Positions 1 to 8,810 of a stretch of DNA of 64,000 nucleotides are shown here, one piece after another. The position numbers were made by a program, and so were the translations under genes. Location of the stretch: NCBI GenBank assembly GCA_947498155.1, contig CANMJD010000002.1, positions 669,829 through 733,828 of the forward strand, given 5' to 3'. The DNA is from an uncultured Pseudoruegeria sp. (GTDB taxonomy: Bacteria; Pseudomonadota; Alphaproteobacteria; Rhodobacterales; Rhodobacteraceae). Within the stretch, counting starts at the first letter, position 1. Each line of letters starts with the position of its first letter. Under the pieces are notes generated by a model. It saw only the letters and a program-made list of their open reading frames with translations. It did no database searches and was not told where the DNA came from.

Positions 1-335
1 ATTATTCCAGCCAGTCCAACGGCGCGGTTTGGAAAATCACCGCCCCCTCCGGTGAAAAGCGTCAGGTGCGGACCGCGGGTTGGTTGTCGGTGAATGACGG
101 GCAGTCTTTGCTGAATGCCGCCGTTTCCGGTCTGGGCATCGCATACTTGCCAAGCTTTCTGTATGATGACGCTCTGCGTCAGGGGCAGGTGGAAGAGGCC
201 ATTCCCGATCTGCCGGTCGAACGTCAGGGGATTTATGCAGTCTATCCGCCCGGCCGGTTTACCCAGCCCAAGGTTCGCGCCTTTATTGATTTTCTGGTGC
301 AGTCATTTGCCGAAAAAGGCCCGGACGCCTGGTAA
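1..335 (+). CDS. LysR-type transcriptional regulator, C-terminal part (partial)
   Basis: The gene enters from the left edge; the frame is open from base 3 and stops at 335. About 110 residues remain. They read like the second half of a LysR substrate-binding domain: the stretch around SLLNAAVSGLGIAYLPSF is the typical 'effector-pocket' segment, followed by a closing part containing YPPGRFTQPKVRAFIDFL, which is common at the end of these regulators. The DNA-binding helix-turn-helix lies outside the window, so the target genes and inducer cannot be guessed. It converges with the OmpA-like gene on the other strand, with a strong hairpin between and over the gene ends. Family assignment is from sequence recognition. 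Confidence 0.85.
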   Translation, partial: YSSQSNGAVWKITAPSGEKRQVRTAGWLSVNDGQSLLNAAVSGLGIAYLPSFLYDDALRQGQVEEAIPDLPVERQGIYAVYPPGRFTQPKVRAFIDFLVQSFAEKGPDAW

Positions 336-367
336 GACATTCCCTTGGTGCCCCCCTCGGCACTATA

Positions 368-1324
368 TTACTGGGTCGAAGTGAGTATCACTTCGACCCT
401 TCTGTTTTGGGTGCGGCCCGCGTCGGTCAAATTGGTGGCGCGCGGCGCGAGATAGCCCATCCCCTCGGCGCGGATCTGATCGCCCGATACCCCTAGCTCT
501 GCCACAAGCCGCGCGGCTACAGAGGCGGCACGGCGTTTGGACAAAGCGACATTGCCCTCTAATGCCCCTTCGGCATCGGTATGCCCCACCAGTGCCACCG
601 CGCGTGTCGGATTGGCGGTCAAATAGGCGGCAAGCGCTGTCAGGGATTCAAATGGTCCAAGGCCCAGATCGGCAGAGCCGGTCTCAAAGACCAAATCTTC
701 TAGCACGACATGGCCCTGTGCCTCTAGCTGAGAGGAAAAATCCTCACCATCGCGGTCAGTGCTCAGGGTGGTTAGGGGGGCTGTCGTTTGGGGTGCTGTT
801 TCTTCGGGGCGCAATGCGGCGCTGTCCACCTGAGTTTGCTGTACATAGGCCGCCGTCGCGCTGCGGCTGATCATCAGGCTGAGGAATAGCGTTCCAGTGG
901 GTTCATATTTGCGGGCCGACAGAAACCGGAAATCGCCAAGGTTTACATGCATATCCGGCTCTGGCAGCAGGTCGATCCCGTAGCGAAAATCAAAGCCGCC
1001 ACAGCTGTCGGTGTCGCATTCAAACAGGATATTATAACCGCCGTCGCGCAGTTGATCCCGCAGCGGATTAAGGATTTGCAGGGTCGTGGCGGTACTTTGT
1101 GGCAGTTTCCATGCCGATTGGGTGATTGCCCCCTCGGTCGCAATCGTGCGCACAACCCCTTGATCAAACGCGGTAATCGGTAGGGCGTAGCTGCCCAACG
1201 GGTTTTGTAGCAAAGCCGTGCGCGAGACCGGACTTGGCAATTGCAAAGCTTCCGCCAGTACGGCGGTTGGCAGGGTCAGTGCGATTAAAAGGGCGGCACT
1301 TCTGAAGAGTATTCTTTGCGTCAC
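368..1324 (-). CDS. OmpA-family periplasmic/outer-membrane protein
   Basis: A protein of 318 residues with an N-terminal signal peptide (residues 1-24, cleavage likely after VLA). The last ~110 residues are an OmpA-like peptidoglycan-binding domain: FETGSADL, VALVGHTDAEG and LSKRRAASVAARL, ending in NRRVEV with the conserved Asp and Arg that bind diaminopimelate in this family. The middle (~25-200) matches no family I recognise; it holds a Cys pair in CDTDSCGGFDF. The protein probably anchors an envelope component to peptidoglycan. It starts with GTG and overlaps the stop of the upstream acetyltransferase by 4 bases, so it is translationally coupled in a three-gene unit (CinA-like, GNAT, OmpA-like). 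Confidence 0.88.
   Translation of the reverse strand: MTQRILFRSAALLIALTLPTAVLAEALQLPSPVSRTALLQNPLGSYALPITAFDQGVVRTIATEGAITQSAWKLPQSTATTLQILNPLRDQLRDGGYNILFECDTDSCGGFDFRYGIDLLPEPDMHVNLGDFRFLSARKYEPTGTLFLSLMISRSATAAYVQQTQVDSAALRPEETAPQTTAPLTTLSTDRDGEDFSSQLEAQGHVVLEDLVFETGSADLGLGPFESLTALAAYLTANPTRAVALVGHTDAEGALEGNVALSKRRAASVAARLVAELGVSGDQIRAEGMGYLAPRATNLTDAGRTQNRRVEVILTSTQ
373..399. terminator. 12-bp perfect hairpin at convergent gene ends
   Basis: GGGTCGAAGTGA (373-384) and TCACTTCGACCC (388-399) form a perfect 12-bp stem with a 3-base loop, followed on the plus strand by TTCTGTTTT. It fits a terminator for the LysR gene. On the minus strand the same bases encode the last residues of the OmpA-like protein, so the hairpin is inside that coding end. 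Confidence 0.6.
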
Positions 1325-2067
1325 GCTTGGCCTGTTTTGGCAGTCTGTTTGATGCGGTAATGATACTGTCCCACAGAAACCATGCCCAAGGAAGCATAGA
1401 GGCCGTTGGCCGCTGCGTTTTCACAGGTTGTGACCAGCGAAAAGATCTCGGCTCCCTGTTTGGCGGCCCAGTGCGCGGCCACCCGCATCATCTTGCCTGC
1501 CGCCCCTTTACGGCGCAGGTTAGGGGAGACTTCCATCGCGTGCAGCATCGCAATTTGTCCGTGCAGCCCGACATAGGCGGTGCCTGCGGCACGGCTCTCA
1601 CAGCGGCCCAGAATGGTGGTTTTCGGGGCGGGCGCGCGGCGCATGACATCCACACGGGCCGGACCGATACCACCTTCCGCCCACAGTTCTTCTTGTATGG
1701 CCAAGGGCGGCCAGATTGCAAAACCGTCAAGCCGGTCGGGTTTTGGGGTCAGCAGCGCCTCTATTGGGCAGGCATAAAGCACCACCGGATCGATAATCTG
1801 ATAGCCTTCTGCCGCCAGTAAGGTGTCTAGTGCTGCGTCGCCGTTGCGGATCATCACCAGTGGTGGTTGGTTCAACGTGGCCGCGGCCTCTTCCATGGCG
1901 GCAATATCCTGCGCCCGCACTGGACCATGGGCGGTCGCCGCAGACACACGTTTGCCGCCGCCCGCGCCGTCCCGAATTGTCCACGGCCCGTTTTGAATGG
2001 CGCTGGAGGGCGGCCAAGTGGCTTCGACCACCTCATAGAGCGTCGCAGCCGTGGGCAAGGGCATCAA
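1321..2067 (-). CDS. GNAT family N-acetyltransferase
   Basis: A protein of 248 residues. The C-terminal half carries the GNAT fold signature: MLHAMEVSPNLRRKGAAGKMM is the acetyl-CoA pyrophosphate loop (R-x-x-G-x-A/G), followed by FSLVTTCENAAANGLYASLGM, the usual last helix and strand. The N-terminal ~120 residues look like a degenerate second GNAT half. The substrate is unknown. It overlaps the upstream CinA-like gene by 4 bases and the downstream OmpA-like gene by 4 bases. The start may be the first or second of two adjacent ATG codons. Confidence 0.85.
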   Translation of the reverse strand: MMPLPTAATLYEVVEATWPPSSAIQNGPWTIRDGAGGGKRVSAATAHGPVRAQDIAAMEEAAATLNQPPLVMIRNGDAALDTLLAAEGYQIIDPVVLYACPIEALLTPKPDRLDGFAIWPPLAIQEELWAEGGIGPARVDVMRRAPAPKTTILGRCESRAAGTAYVGLHGQIAMLHAMEVSPNLRRKGAAGKMMRVAAHWAAKQGAEIFSLVTTCENAAANGLYASLGMVSVGQYHYRIKQTAKTGQA

Positions 2068-2792
2068 AGCGCTTCCGCAAAGGTCTGGGCCAGTCGGGTC
2101 ATTGCGGCATCAATGTCAGCGCCCTCGGTGCCGCGTATGACAATATTAGCCCCATAGGCACCGTTGTCCTGAAACGGATAGGACCCGATAGAGAGGGCCG
2201 GAAAATCATCGGCCAAGGCGCTGAGCGGTCCGGCAATATCGCCTTCGCCGCGATTGATCCGCAGGCTTTGGGACAGCAGCGGTGCCCCTCCGGACAGGCG
2301 CGGCAGGACCGAGGCCACCATCGCCTGAAACACGCTGGGCACACCGGCCATGACATGCACATTGTTCAGTGTGAACCCCGGCGCCGTCGAGACAGGATTA
2401 TCGATCAGATCTGCGCCATCGGGAATGCGGGCCATACGCAGGCGTGCGGTGTTTAATTCACGCCCCGTGGCGGTGTACATATCGGCCAGCAGTTTGCGGG
2501 CATCCTCGCGCACATCAATCGGTGTCTCAAAGGCGGCGGCGATGGCATCAGCGGTGATATCATCATGGGTCGGGCCGATCCCGCCCGAAGTGAACAGGTG
2601 ATCATATTGCGCCGAGAGGGATTTCACCGCGGCGACAATCGCATCGTGGTCATCGCTGATCATGCGGGCCTCGAGCAGGTCGATCCCCTGTTTGGTCAGG
2701 GCTGTGGCCAGAAAATGCATATTCGAATCGCGGGTGCGGCCCGACAGGATTTCATCTCCGATCACGATCATGGCGGCGGTTGGGTTGGGCAT
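2064..2792 (-). CDS. CinA-like competence/damage-inducible protein (molybdopterin-binding domain)
   Basis: A protein of 242 residues made only of the MoCF/MogA-like domain found at the N-terminus of CinA. The signatures are VIGDEILSGRTRDSN near residues 10-25 and FTSGGIGPTHDDIT near residue 75. The C-terminal nicotinamide-nucleotide amidase domain of full CinA is absent, which is usual for the short alphaproteobacterial form; its exact reaction is not settled. I chose the ATG at 2792 because an AGGAG sits 6 bases upstream. The frame is open further upstream, but that would overlap the divergent sfsA start at 2841. It begins a coupled minus-strand unit. Confidence 0.88.
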   Translation of the reverse strand: MPNPTAAMIVIGDEILSGRTRDSNMHFLATALTKQGIDLLEARMISDDHDAIVAAVKSLSAQYDHLFTSGGIGPTHDDITADAIAAAFETPIDVREDARKLLADMYTATGRELNTARLRMARIPDGADLIDNPVSTAPGFTLNNVHVMAGVPSVFQAMVASVLPRLSGGAPLLSQSLRINRGEGDIAGPLSALADDFPALSIGSYPFQDNGAYGANIVIRGTEGADIDAAMTRLAQTFAEAL

Positions 2793-2840
2793 GGTCGGCT
2801 CCTGCTTGCTGGGGTCTCTTTCTCGGTATAGGCCTGTGCC

Positions 2841-3548
2841 ATGCGCTTTCAAACCCCTCTTGTCCCCGCCACGCTACTTCGTCGCTATAAACGCTTTCTG
2901 GCGGATGTGCGTCTTGCCGACGGTCGCGAGGTCGTGGCCCATTGCCCCAATCCCGGCGGGATGCTTGGGCTTAAGGATGCGGGGTTAAAAATCTGGCTGG
3001 AACCCAATGACGATCCAAAGAAAAAGCTGAAATACGGCTGGCGGTTGATTGAGCATGACAACGGCCATTGGACGGGGATCGATACCGCGATTCCCAATCG
3101 GGTGATGAAACAGGCGCTTACTGCAGGTGATGTCACAGAATTGGCCCCATACCGCAGCATCCGCCCCGAAGTCGCCTATGGCAAAAATAGCCGTATCGAT
3201 TTTCTACTGACCCAAGAGGGGCTGCCGGATTGCTATGTTGAAATCAAGAACGTGCATCTAAGGCGTCAAAGCGATTTGGCCGAATTTCCCGATAGCGTTA
3301 CCGCGCGGGGTAAAAAGCATCTTGAGGAACTGACTGACATGGTGGCGCAGGGGCATCGGGCGGTGATGTTTTATCTGGTGCAGCGCACCGATTGTGGCCG
3401 TTTTGCTTTGGCCCGTGATATGGACCCCGCCTATGCGCAGGCCTTTGATCAGGCGCGGGCGGCGGGGGTAGAGGTGCTTTGTTATGACTGCAGGATATCG
3501 CCTGCGGGGATCGATGTGGGTAACGCCTTGCCGGTCGCATTGGTCTGA
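2841..3548 (+). CDS. sfsA: SfsA, sugar fermentation stimulation protein homologue
   Basis: A protein of 235 residues, the normal SfsA length. Family hallmarks are present: an N-terminal OB-like part with RYKRFLADV and HCPNPGGMLGL, then a nuclease-like fold with RPEVAYGKNSRIDFLL, CYVEIKNVHL and FPDSVTARGKKHL. In Escherichia coli SfsA affects maltose metabolism genes and binds DNA non-specifically; the Asp/Glu/Lys core resembles restriction-type nucleases, but the biochemical role is still unclear. It is divergent from the CinA-like gene, with start codons 48 bases apart, so the promoters overlap. Confidence 0.95.
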   Translation: MRFQTPLVPATLLRRYKRFLADVRLADGREVVAHCPNPGGMLGLKDAGLKIWLEPNDDPKKKLKYGWRLIEHDNGHWTGIDTAIPNRVMKQALTAGDVTELAPYRSIRPEVAYGKNSRIDFLLTQEGLPDCYVEIKNVHLRRQSDLAEFPDSVTARGKKHLEELTDMVAQGHRAVMFYLVQRTDCGRFALARDMDPAYAQAFDQARAAGVEVLCYDCRISPAGIDVGNALPVALV

Positions 3549-3644
3549 TGCAGGGCGGTGTAACTCTATTTTAACGCCCCTCTGGCTCTTTGTGGGTAAA
3601 GTCCTTATTTAGGCACGGAGAAACCCATTTTTCGGAGCGTTAAT

Positions 3645-4454
3645 TTGACCGACAATCGAGGCCGCCTGACCCGCGAGGGCATCCGTATCTATCCGCAAGA
3701 CGATTTTGCCGGCATGCATAAAGCCGGAAAGCTGGCGGCTGAAATTCTGGATGGTGTGGCGGCACTGGTCGTGCCGGGTGTTTCAACCGGCGAGCTTGAC
3801 AAATGGATCACCGATCAGGTGGATGCCGCCAATGCGACTTCGGCAACCATCGGTTACAAGGGCTATCAACATGCGTCCTGTATTTCGGTGAATCATGTGG
3901 TCTGCCACGGCATCCCCGGTGCAAAGCGATTGAAAGACGGCGATATTCTGAACATCGATGTGACGGTGATTGTCGATGGATGGTTCGGTGACACCAGCCG
4001 CATGTATGTGGCTGGCAAGCTAAGCCGCAAAACAGAACGTCTGATTCAGGTGACCCATGATGCCCTGATGAAGGGGATCGAGGCGGTGAAACCGGGCAAT
4101 ACTTTTGGCGATATCGGCCATGCGATCCAGACCTATGCCGAAAGCAACCGTATGTCGGTGGTGCGTGATTTTTGCGGTCATGGGCTGGGTCGGGTGTTTC
4201 ATGCGCCGCCCAATGTGTTGCACTACGGGCGTCCGGGTACCGGTGCGGTGCTCGAGGAAGGTATGATCTTTACCATTGAGCCGATGATCAATCTGGGGCG
4301 TCCTGAAACCAAAGTGCTGGCTGATGACTGGACGGCGGTCACTCGCGACAAGAGCCTCTCGGCCCAGTTTGAGCATTCTGTCGGTGTTACCGCAGATGGG
4401 GTTGAGATTTTCACCCTCTCGCCAGCCGGTAAATATCACCCGACTTGGGGTTAG
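3645..4454 (+). CDS. map: Methionine aminopeptidase, type I
   Basis: A protein of 269 residues that removes the initiator methionine from nascent proteins. The five metal ligands are visible in order: Asp in LNIDVTVIVDGW, Asp in GDTSRMY, His in CGHGLGRVFH, Glu in IFTIEPMI and Glu in AQFEHSV. The substrate-side HASCISVNHVVCHGIP segment is also typical. There is no N-terminal zinc-finger extension, as in other bacterial enzymes. The start is TTG at 3645, preceded by CGGAG at a suitable distance; no better in-frame start lies nearby. It converges with rsmD. Confidence 0.95.
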   Translation: MTDNRGRLTREGIRIYPQDDFAGMHKAGKLAAEILDGVAALVVPGVSTGELDKWITDQVDAANATSATIGYKGYQHASCISVNHVVCHGIPGAKRLKDGDILNIDVTVIVDGWFGDTSRMYVAGKLSRKTERLIQVTHDALMKGIEAVKPGNTFGDIGHAIQTYAESNRMSVVRDFCGHGLGRVFHAPPNVLHYGRPGTGAVLEEGMIFTIEPMINLGRPETKVLADDWTAVTRDKSLSAQFEHSVGVTADGVEIFTLSPAGKYHPTWG

Positions 4455-4461
4455 GCCAGAT

Positions 4462-5022
4462 CTAGGTGGGTTCCAATATGGCGATATGGGTATCGCCATA
4501 TTTACGTTGATCCAGCAGGGTAAAGCCGTCCGGTGCCGCTTGCGGACTGTTTTCTTCGAAAACGATCAACGCGTTATCGACGATCCAGCCCTGCGCGAGC
4601 GCCCCAGACAGCGCCTTTTCCCCCAGTGCTTTACCATAAGGGGGGTCCAGAAACACCAGATCATAGGGCGCATCCGGATTGGCGGGCAGACGGGTGGCAT
4701 CACAACGCAGCAGATTGGTTCGCTTTTGGGCCTGACAGAGCGCAATGTTTTCGCGGATCAATGCCTGCGCCTTACGCCCGTCATCGACAAAGCAGACATG
4801 CGCCGCGCCGCGCGACAGGGCCTCTAGGCCCAAAGCACCGGTGCCCGCAAATAGATCCAGCACCCGCAAACCGGTGATCGGATCGCCAAAGCCGCCGTTG
4901 GCCAGAACATTGAACAAGCTTTCGCGCACGCGGTCCGTGGTCGGGCGCAAATGCGCGCCGACATCGCCTTTGCCCACCGAAGCAAGGGCCTTTCCCCGAA
5001 AATCTCCTGCGATGATGCGCAT
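4462..5022 (-). CDS. rsmD: 16S rRNA (guanine966-N2)-methyltransferase
   Basis: A protein of 186 residues that methylates G966 of 16S rRNA in the 30S subunit. The protein begins MRIIAGDFRGK, the canonical RsmD start, which fixes the ATG at 5022 although the frame stays open far upstream across the peroxiredoxin gene. VRESLFNVL, VLDLFAGTGALGLEALSRGA (SAM-binding motif I) and YDLVFLDPPYG (catalytic motif IV, N/D-P-P-Y type) are all present. It is divergent from the peroxiredoxin gene (85 bases between starts) and 7 bases from the end of map. Confidence 0.95.
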   Translation of the reverse strand: MRIIAGDFRGKALASVGKGDVGAHLRPTTDRVRESLFNVLANGGFGDPITGLRVLDLFAGTGALGLEALSRGAAHVCFVDDGRKAQALIRENIALCQAQKRTNLLRCDATRLPANPDAPYDLVFLDPPYGKALGEKALSGALAQGWIVDNALIVFEENSPQAAPDGFTLLDQRKYGDTHIAILEPT

Positions 5023-5107
5023 TAAACTGCCTTTCAACTGGCCCAATGGCTTACGACTTCCTATATCGAAAAGGGATAATACCGCAAACAACAACAGGGA
5101 TAGAACA

Positions 5108-5593
5108 ATGACAATTTCCGTCGGGGATAAACTGCCAGAAGCTGATTTTTTGATCATGGGGCCAGAGGGTCCGACCAGCGTGTCGTTGAAGGCGAAAACG
5201 ACAGGTCGTAAGGTCGTGGTTTTTGCCCTACCTGGCGCCTTTACGGGCCCATGCACCACATCACATATACCCAGTTTTATCCGTACCGCTGACGCCTTTG
5301 CCGCAAAGGGCGTAGAAGAGATCATCTGTATCGCAGTCAATGATCCCTTCGTATTAAAAGCCTGGGGTGAGTCGACTGGTGCCACTGAGGCGGGGATTAC
5401 GTTCTTGGGGGATTCAGACGCCTCTTTCACCAAGGCTTTGAAAATGGAATTCACCGCCGCACCATTGGGTCTTATCGACCGCTCCAACCGCTATGCGCTG
5501 GTGCTTGAAGATGGGGTGGTTACGGCTGCGCAAGTCGACGAACCCGGTGTTTGTGATTTGTCGACAGGCGAAAGCCTTCTGGCCGCTTTATAA
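5108..5593 (+). CDS. Peroxiredoxin (Prx5/AhpE-like, redoxin family)
   Basis: A protein of 161 residues that reduces peroxides in the cytoplasm. PGAFTGPCTTSH holds the peroxidatic cysteine at residue 49 in the usual Pro/Thr context, and the fold continues with ICIAVNDPFVLKAW and the late APLGLIDRSNRYALV segment of the Prx5 group. A later cysteine in EPGVCDLSTG lies near the position of the Prx5 resolving cysteine. In this family glutathione or glutaredoxin usually recycles the enzyme. The ATG at 5108 is preceded by AGGGATAGAACA. The gene ends at a bidirectional hairpin shared with mscS. Confidence 0.93.
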   Translation: MTISVGDKLPEADFLIMGPEGPTSVSLKAKTTGRKVVVFALPGAFTGPCTTSHIPSFIRTADAFAAKGVEEIICIAVNDPFVLKAWGESTGATEAGITFLGDSDASFTKALKMEFTAAPLGLIDRSNRYALVLEDGVVTAAQVDEPGVCDLSTGESLLAAL

Positions 5594-5631
5594 GGTCGGG
5601 CGCTGTGCTAATGCAGCGCTGTCCGTAAGTT

Positions 5632-5664
5632 AAAAAAAGCTGCGCCGGTTCAAGGCGCAGCTTT
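5632..5664 (-). terminator. Rho-independent terminator of the mscS-like gene
   Basis: AAAGCTGCGCC (5636-5646) pairs perfectly with GGCGCAGCTTT (5654-5664) around a 7-base loop. On the minus strand the stem is followed by a run of T (the plus-strand A7 at 5632-5638), so the orientation fits termination of the minus-strand mscS gene. A smaller stem (GCGCTG/CAGCGC, 5600-5619) lies on the peroxiredoxin side. Confidence 0.85.
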
Positions 5665-5670
5665 ATGCGT

Positions 5671-6495
5671 TTAACCAACGGTGACCATGGTACGGGTTGG
5701 GAACGGGATATCAATGCCGCCAGCGTCAAAGGCATCCTTGACCTTGCGGGTCAGCTCGAACTTGATGTCCCAATAATCGGCGGCATCGCACCAGACACGC
5801 ACGGTGAAATCGACCGAAGAATCGTTCAGATTGCCCACTTTGACAAAGGGCTCTGGATCGCCGTGGATACGGCTGTCGGCCTTGATCAAATCCATGATGA
5901 TTCCCTCGGCTTTTTTCAGATCGCTGCCGTAGGATACCCCAAAGACAAAATCGACACGCCGCGTTGCATAGGCAGAGTAATTGGTGATCGGAGACCCCCA
6001 AACCTGCGCATTCGGAATGATGATCTGCACGTTATCAACAGTTGCAAGCTCTGTGGTAAAGATCGAAATCTCTTTGGCAGTACCGGCTTCGCCGCCGATG
6101 TCGATATAGTCGCCGGTTTTGAAAGGCCGAAAGAGGATTAGCATCACCCCAGCGGCAAAATTGGACAGGGTGCCTTGCAGCGCCAGACCAACCGCCAGAC
6201 CGGCGGCACCGATCAAAGCAACCAGAGAGGTGGTTTCCACGCCGAACCGGTTCAGGATAAAAATCCCGCCCAGCACCATCACCAGAACGCGGGCGATATT
6301 GCCAAGGAAGGAGAACAGCGTGTCGTCCAGTTCTTCGTTGGCATGGCCGACTTTGATGATCTTCTTCTTCACCCATTTTGCCATAAACAATGTGACAAAC
6401 AGGATCAAAAAGGCCGAGACCACATTCATCCCGATTAAAAGCCAGGTTTCGGGTGACAGTAAGCTATCAAAGTCAAAGCTAGTTTCGTTTTCCAT
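5671..6495 (-). CDS. Small-conductance mechanosensitive channel (MscS family)
   Basis: A protein of 274 residues in the inner membrane that opens under membrane tension to release solutes in osmotic downshock. Three hydrophobic segments (about 18-38, 62-82, 88-120) precede the pore-lining stretch SLVALIGAAGLAVGLALQ with its Gly/Ala packing pattern, then GDYIDIGGEAGTAKEISIF, the MscS beta domain, and a C-terminal alpha/beta domain with VRVWCDAADYWDIKFEL. Its length matches E. coli MscS (286). It starts the minus-strand run toward its own terminator at 5632-5664. The phhB-like gene ends only 11 bases upstream, so the two may be cotranscribed. Confidence 0.94.
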   Translation of the reverse strand: MENETSFDFDSLLSPETWLLIGMNVVSAFLILFVTLFMAKWVKKKIIKVGHANEELDDTLFSFLGNIARVLVMVLGGIFILNRFGVETTSLVALIGAAGLAVGLALQGTLSNFAAGVMLILFRPFKTGDYIDIGGEAGTAKEISIFTTELATVDNVQIIIPNAQVWGSPITNYSAYATRRVDFVFGVSYGSDLKKAEGIIMDLIKADSRIHGDPEPFVKVGNLNDSSVDFTVRVWCDAADYWDIKFELTRKVKDAFDAGGIDIPFPTRTMVTVG

Positions 6496-6506
6496 ATCCG
6501 CACGTC

Positions 6507-6803
6507 CTATTGTGACAAACTATCCATTTTTCGGGCAAGCTTCAGATCCAGCTCTGAAAGACCGCCTACATCATGCGTGGTTAGCGTGACCTCGACGGTA
6601 TTGTAAACATTGAACCACTCCGGATGGTGGTTCCATTTCTCGGCAAAGAGCGCCGTTTTGGTCATAAAACCGAAAGCCTCGACAAAGTTTTTGAACTTGA
6701 AGTTCTTTTGAATCGCATCGCGCGCGGGATCATGGGTCCAGTCTGCAGCGCCAAGTTCGGCAAGGGCGTCAGCATGGGCGGTTTCGGTCAGCTTGTTACT
6801 CAT
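6507..6803 (-). CDS. phhB: 4a-hydroxytetrahydrobiopterin dehydratase
   Basis: A protein of 98 residues, standard for pterin-4a-carbinolamine dehydratase, which regenerates tetrahydropterin cofactor after aromatic amino acid hydroxylation. The catalytic motif EKWNHHPEW is present (His59, His60), followed by [20 protein letters not shown], the usual second half. No phenylalanine hydroxylase is near, so its partner is elsewhere or it has the housekeeping role seen in many bacteria. Its start overlaps the stop of the upstream acyltransferase gene by 4 bases. Confidence 0.94.
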   Translation of the reverse strand: MSNKLTETAHADALAELGAADWTHDPARDAIQKNFKFKNFVEAFGFMTKTALFAEKWNHHPEWFNVYNTVEVTLTTHDVGGLSELDLKLARKMDSLSQ

Positions 6804-7984
6804 TCGATGGGGTCCTTGCTTTTGCGAAACGGCCCGTAGCTGGTCAGGATTTCAATGTCCTCTTCGACGGCGGCCTGTTCGGCGGTTAAATATTGCTCGA
6901 TGCCTTTGCGAAAACCGGCATCCGCCACCCAGTGCAACGAATGGGTTTGCACCGGTAGATACCCGCGTGACAGCTTGTGTTCGCCCTGCGCACCGGCCTC
7001 GACGCGCTGCAATCCGTGGGCAATGGCGTAATCAATGGCGGTATAATAGCAGAGTTCGAAATGCAGGCAGGGATGGTCTTCGACACAGCCCCAATAGCGC
7101 CCGTAAAGTGTGTCTCGCCCGATGAAATTCAGCGCACCTGCAACCCACTGGCCCTCGCGTTCTGCCAGAACCAGTAGAATGTCCTCACAAAGGGTTTGCT
7201 GGGCGATGTCAAAAAACGCGCGGGTCAGATAGGGGGTGCCCCATTTACGGGCGCCGGTGTCCTGATAGAATTCCCAAAAGGCGTCCCAGTGCTCGGGCTG
7301 TATCTGATCGCCAGTCAGCATATGAATGGTGCCGCCGAACCCTTGGGCGGTGGCGCGTTCCTTGCGGATATTCTTGCGTTTGCGGGAAGATAGAGTGGCG
7401 AGGAATCCATCAAAATCGGCGTAATTGTGGTTTTCCCAATGAAACTGATGGCTGCGCCGGTGTAGCAATCCCATTTGCGTGCCGGCCTTGGCTTCCTCTT
7501 CGGTGCAGAATGTAATGTGCAGCGAAGAAATCTGGTTTTCGGCCGCAAGTTGCACCGCCGCTTGCACCAGTGCGGATTGGCCCTGCACTTCAAACGCCGG
7601 TTTGGCCAGTAACCTGCGCCCTGTGGCGGGGGTAAAAGGCACGGCCATTTGCAGCTTCGGATAGTAGCGCCCGCCTGCATTTTCATAGGCATGGGCCCAG
7701 TTGTAATCAAAGATGTATTCGCCTTGGGAATGGCTTTTTACATAGAGCGGTGCAACGGCGATGAGCGCGCCGTCTTGCGTCGCCAAGAGATAGCGTGGCG
7801 TCCACCCGGTGCCCGCGCCGACAGAGCCGGACTCTTCCAGCGCCAACAGAAATCTATGGGTGGTAAAGGGATCAACCGGACGCGTCCCGTCGGCATATGC
7901 CGGTGCCGCACAGGCGTCCCATTCCTCTGCATCAATGGCAGAAAGGCTGTTGATCACCTGTACTTCTAGGGTTGCGCCGCTCAT
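6800..7984 (-). CDS. GNAT/FemAB-like acyltransferase of the COG3146 type
   Basis: A protein of 394 residues of the large 'peptidogalycan biosynthesis/GNAT' family common in proteobacteria. Supporting segments are [40 protein letters not shown] text at ~75-95 (here [19 protein letters not shown]), [11 protein letters not shown], and [20 protein letters not shown] near residue 300. The acceptor is unknown; FemAB-like proteins transfer acyl groups from acyl-tRNA or acyl-CoA. The frame opens about 80 codons upstream inside the GDPD gene; I prefer the ATG at 7984 because the protein there begins as relatives do. It is coupled by a 4-base overlap to phhB. Confidence 0.85.
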   Translation of the reverse strand: MSGATLEVQVINSLSAIDAEEWDACAAPAYADGTRPVDPFTTHRFLLALEESGSVGAGTGWTPRYLLATQDGALIAVAPLYVKSHSQGEYIFDYNWAHAYENAGGRYYPKLQMAVPFTPATGRRLLAKPAFEVQGQSALVQAAVQLAAENQISSLHITFCTEEEAKAGTQMGLLHRRSHQFHWENHNYADFDGFLATLSSRKRKNIRKERATAQGFGGTIHMLTGDQIQPEHWDAFWEFYQDTGARKWGTPYLTRAFFDIAQQTLCEDILLVLAEREGQWVAGALNFIGRDTLYGRYWGCVEDHPCLHFELCYYTAIDYAIAHGLQRVEAGAQGEHKLSRGYLPVQTHSLHWVADAGFRKGIEQYLTAEQAAVEEDIEILTSYGPFRKSKDPIE

Positions 7985-8039
7985 CTCATCCGATACCTGC
8001 AAATGCTTTTCTAGTAACTTGGCACAAAGGGGTGGCAAT

Positions 8040-8810
8040 TCAAGGCCGCTGCAGCGGCGGCAGGTAGCTTTCGAAGGTGATGTTATCGACGGTCTGGCGG
8101 GCTTGGGTTTCTTGTGCAGCGCTGCGTACCGTCCAGCACAGGATATTCGCCCCCTGCGCGCGCAGGTCTTGCAGACGCGGGTGATCCAGTTGGTGGACCG
8201 AGTGGCTGACAAAACAGGCCCCGACGCGGTCATAATCGGCGATCGCGCTCAGTTGCGCCCGATCCGAGGCGCTGACCAAAGGCCATTCTTCGGCGGTGAA
8301 ATCTTCGGTGACCAGTCCGACCGGCACCTCTGGCGCATCTTGTGAAAACGCAGCAACCGCGTGGGGGTTAAACGACATCACCGCAATCGGTCCGGTATAT
8401 CCCGCACAAAGGGCGGCCACGCGTTTTTCCAGCCTTGTCTCACCGGCGCAAAGCCGCAGGCTTTGATCCTTGATCTCGACCACAACGGGGACTGCGCCGT
8501 TGATCAGCTCAAGGATTTCAGACAGGCGCGGGATGCCCTCATGGCCGTGTTTTAGGGGTATATCCGCCAGTTCCGCCGCCGTGCGCTGGGCCAGAACACC
8601 TTTTTCCGGTGTCAGTCGGGCCAGATCATAGTCGTGAAACACCATGGCTTCCCCGTCTTTGGCACATTGCACATCGATTTCGATGCCATAACCGGCATCG
8701 ATGGCGGCCTTGACGGCCGCGCGGCTGTTTTCGGGGCGACCATCGCTGCTGTCATGCAGCGCGCGATGGGCCAGTGGCGCGCGGAGAAACGCGGCAGGAA
8801 GCGTGCTCAT
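8040..8810 (-). CDS. Glycerophosphodiester phosphodiesterase family protein
   Basis: A protein of 256 residues with the TIM-barrel GDPD signature: HRALHDSSDGRPENSRAA contains the catalytic His and the metal-binding Glu-Asn, GIEIDVQCAKDGEAMVFHD contains the next Glu-x-Asp and the second His. It hydrolyses glycerophosphodiesters to glycerol-3-phosphate and an alcohol. No signal peptide is visible, so it should be cytoplasmic, in phospholipid turnover. It overlaps the upstream Rid-family gene by 4 bases. The acyltransferase follows after 55 bases. Confidence 0.92.
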   Translation of the reverse strand: MSTLPAAFLRAPLAHRALHDSSDGRPENSRAAVKAAIDAGYGIEIDVQCAKDGEAMVFHDYDLARLTPEKGVLAQRTAAELADIPLKHGHEGIPRLSEILELINGAVPVVVEIKDQSLRLCAGETRLEKRVAALCAGYTGPIAVMSFNPHAVAAFSQDAPEVPVGLVTEDFTAEEWPLVSASDRAQLSAIADYDRVGACFVSHSVHQLDHPRLQDLRAQGANILCWTVRSAAQETQARQTVDNITFESYLPPLQRP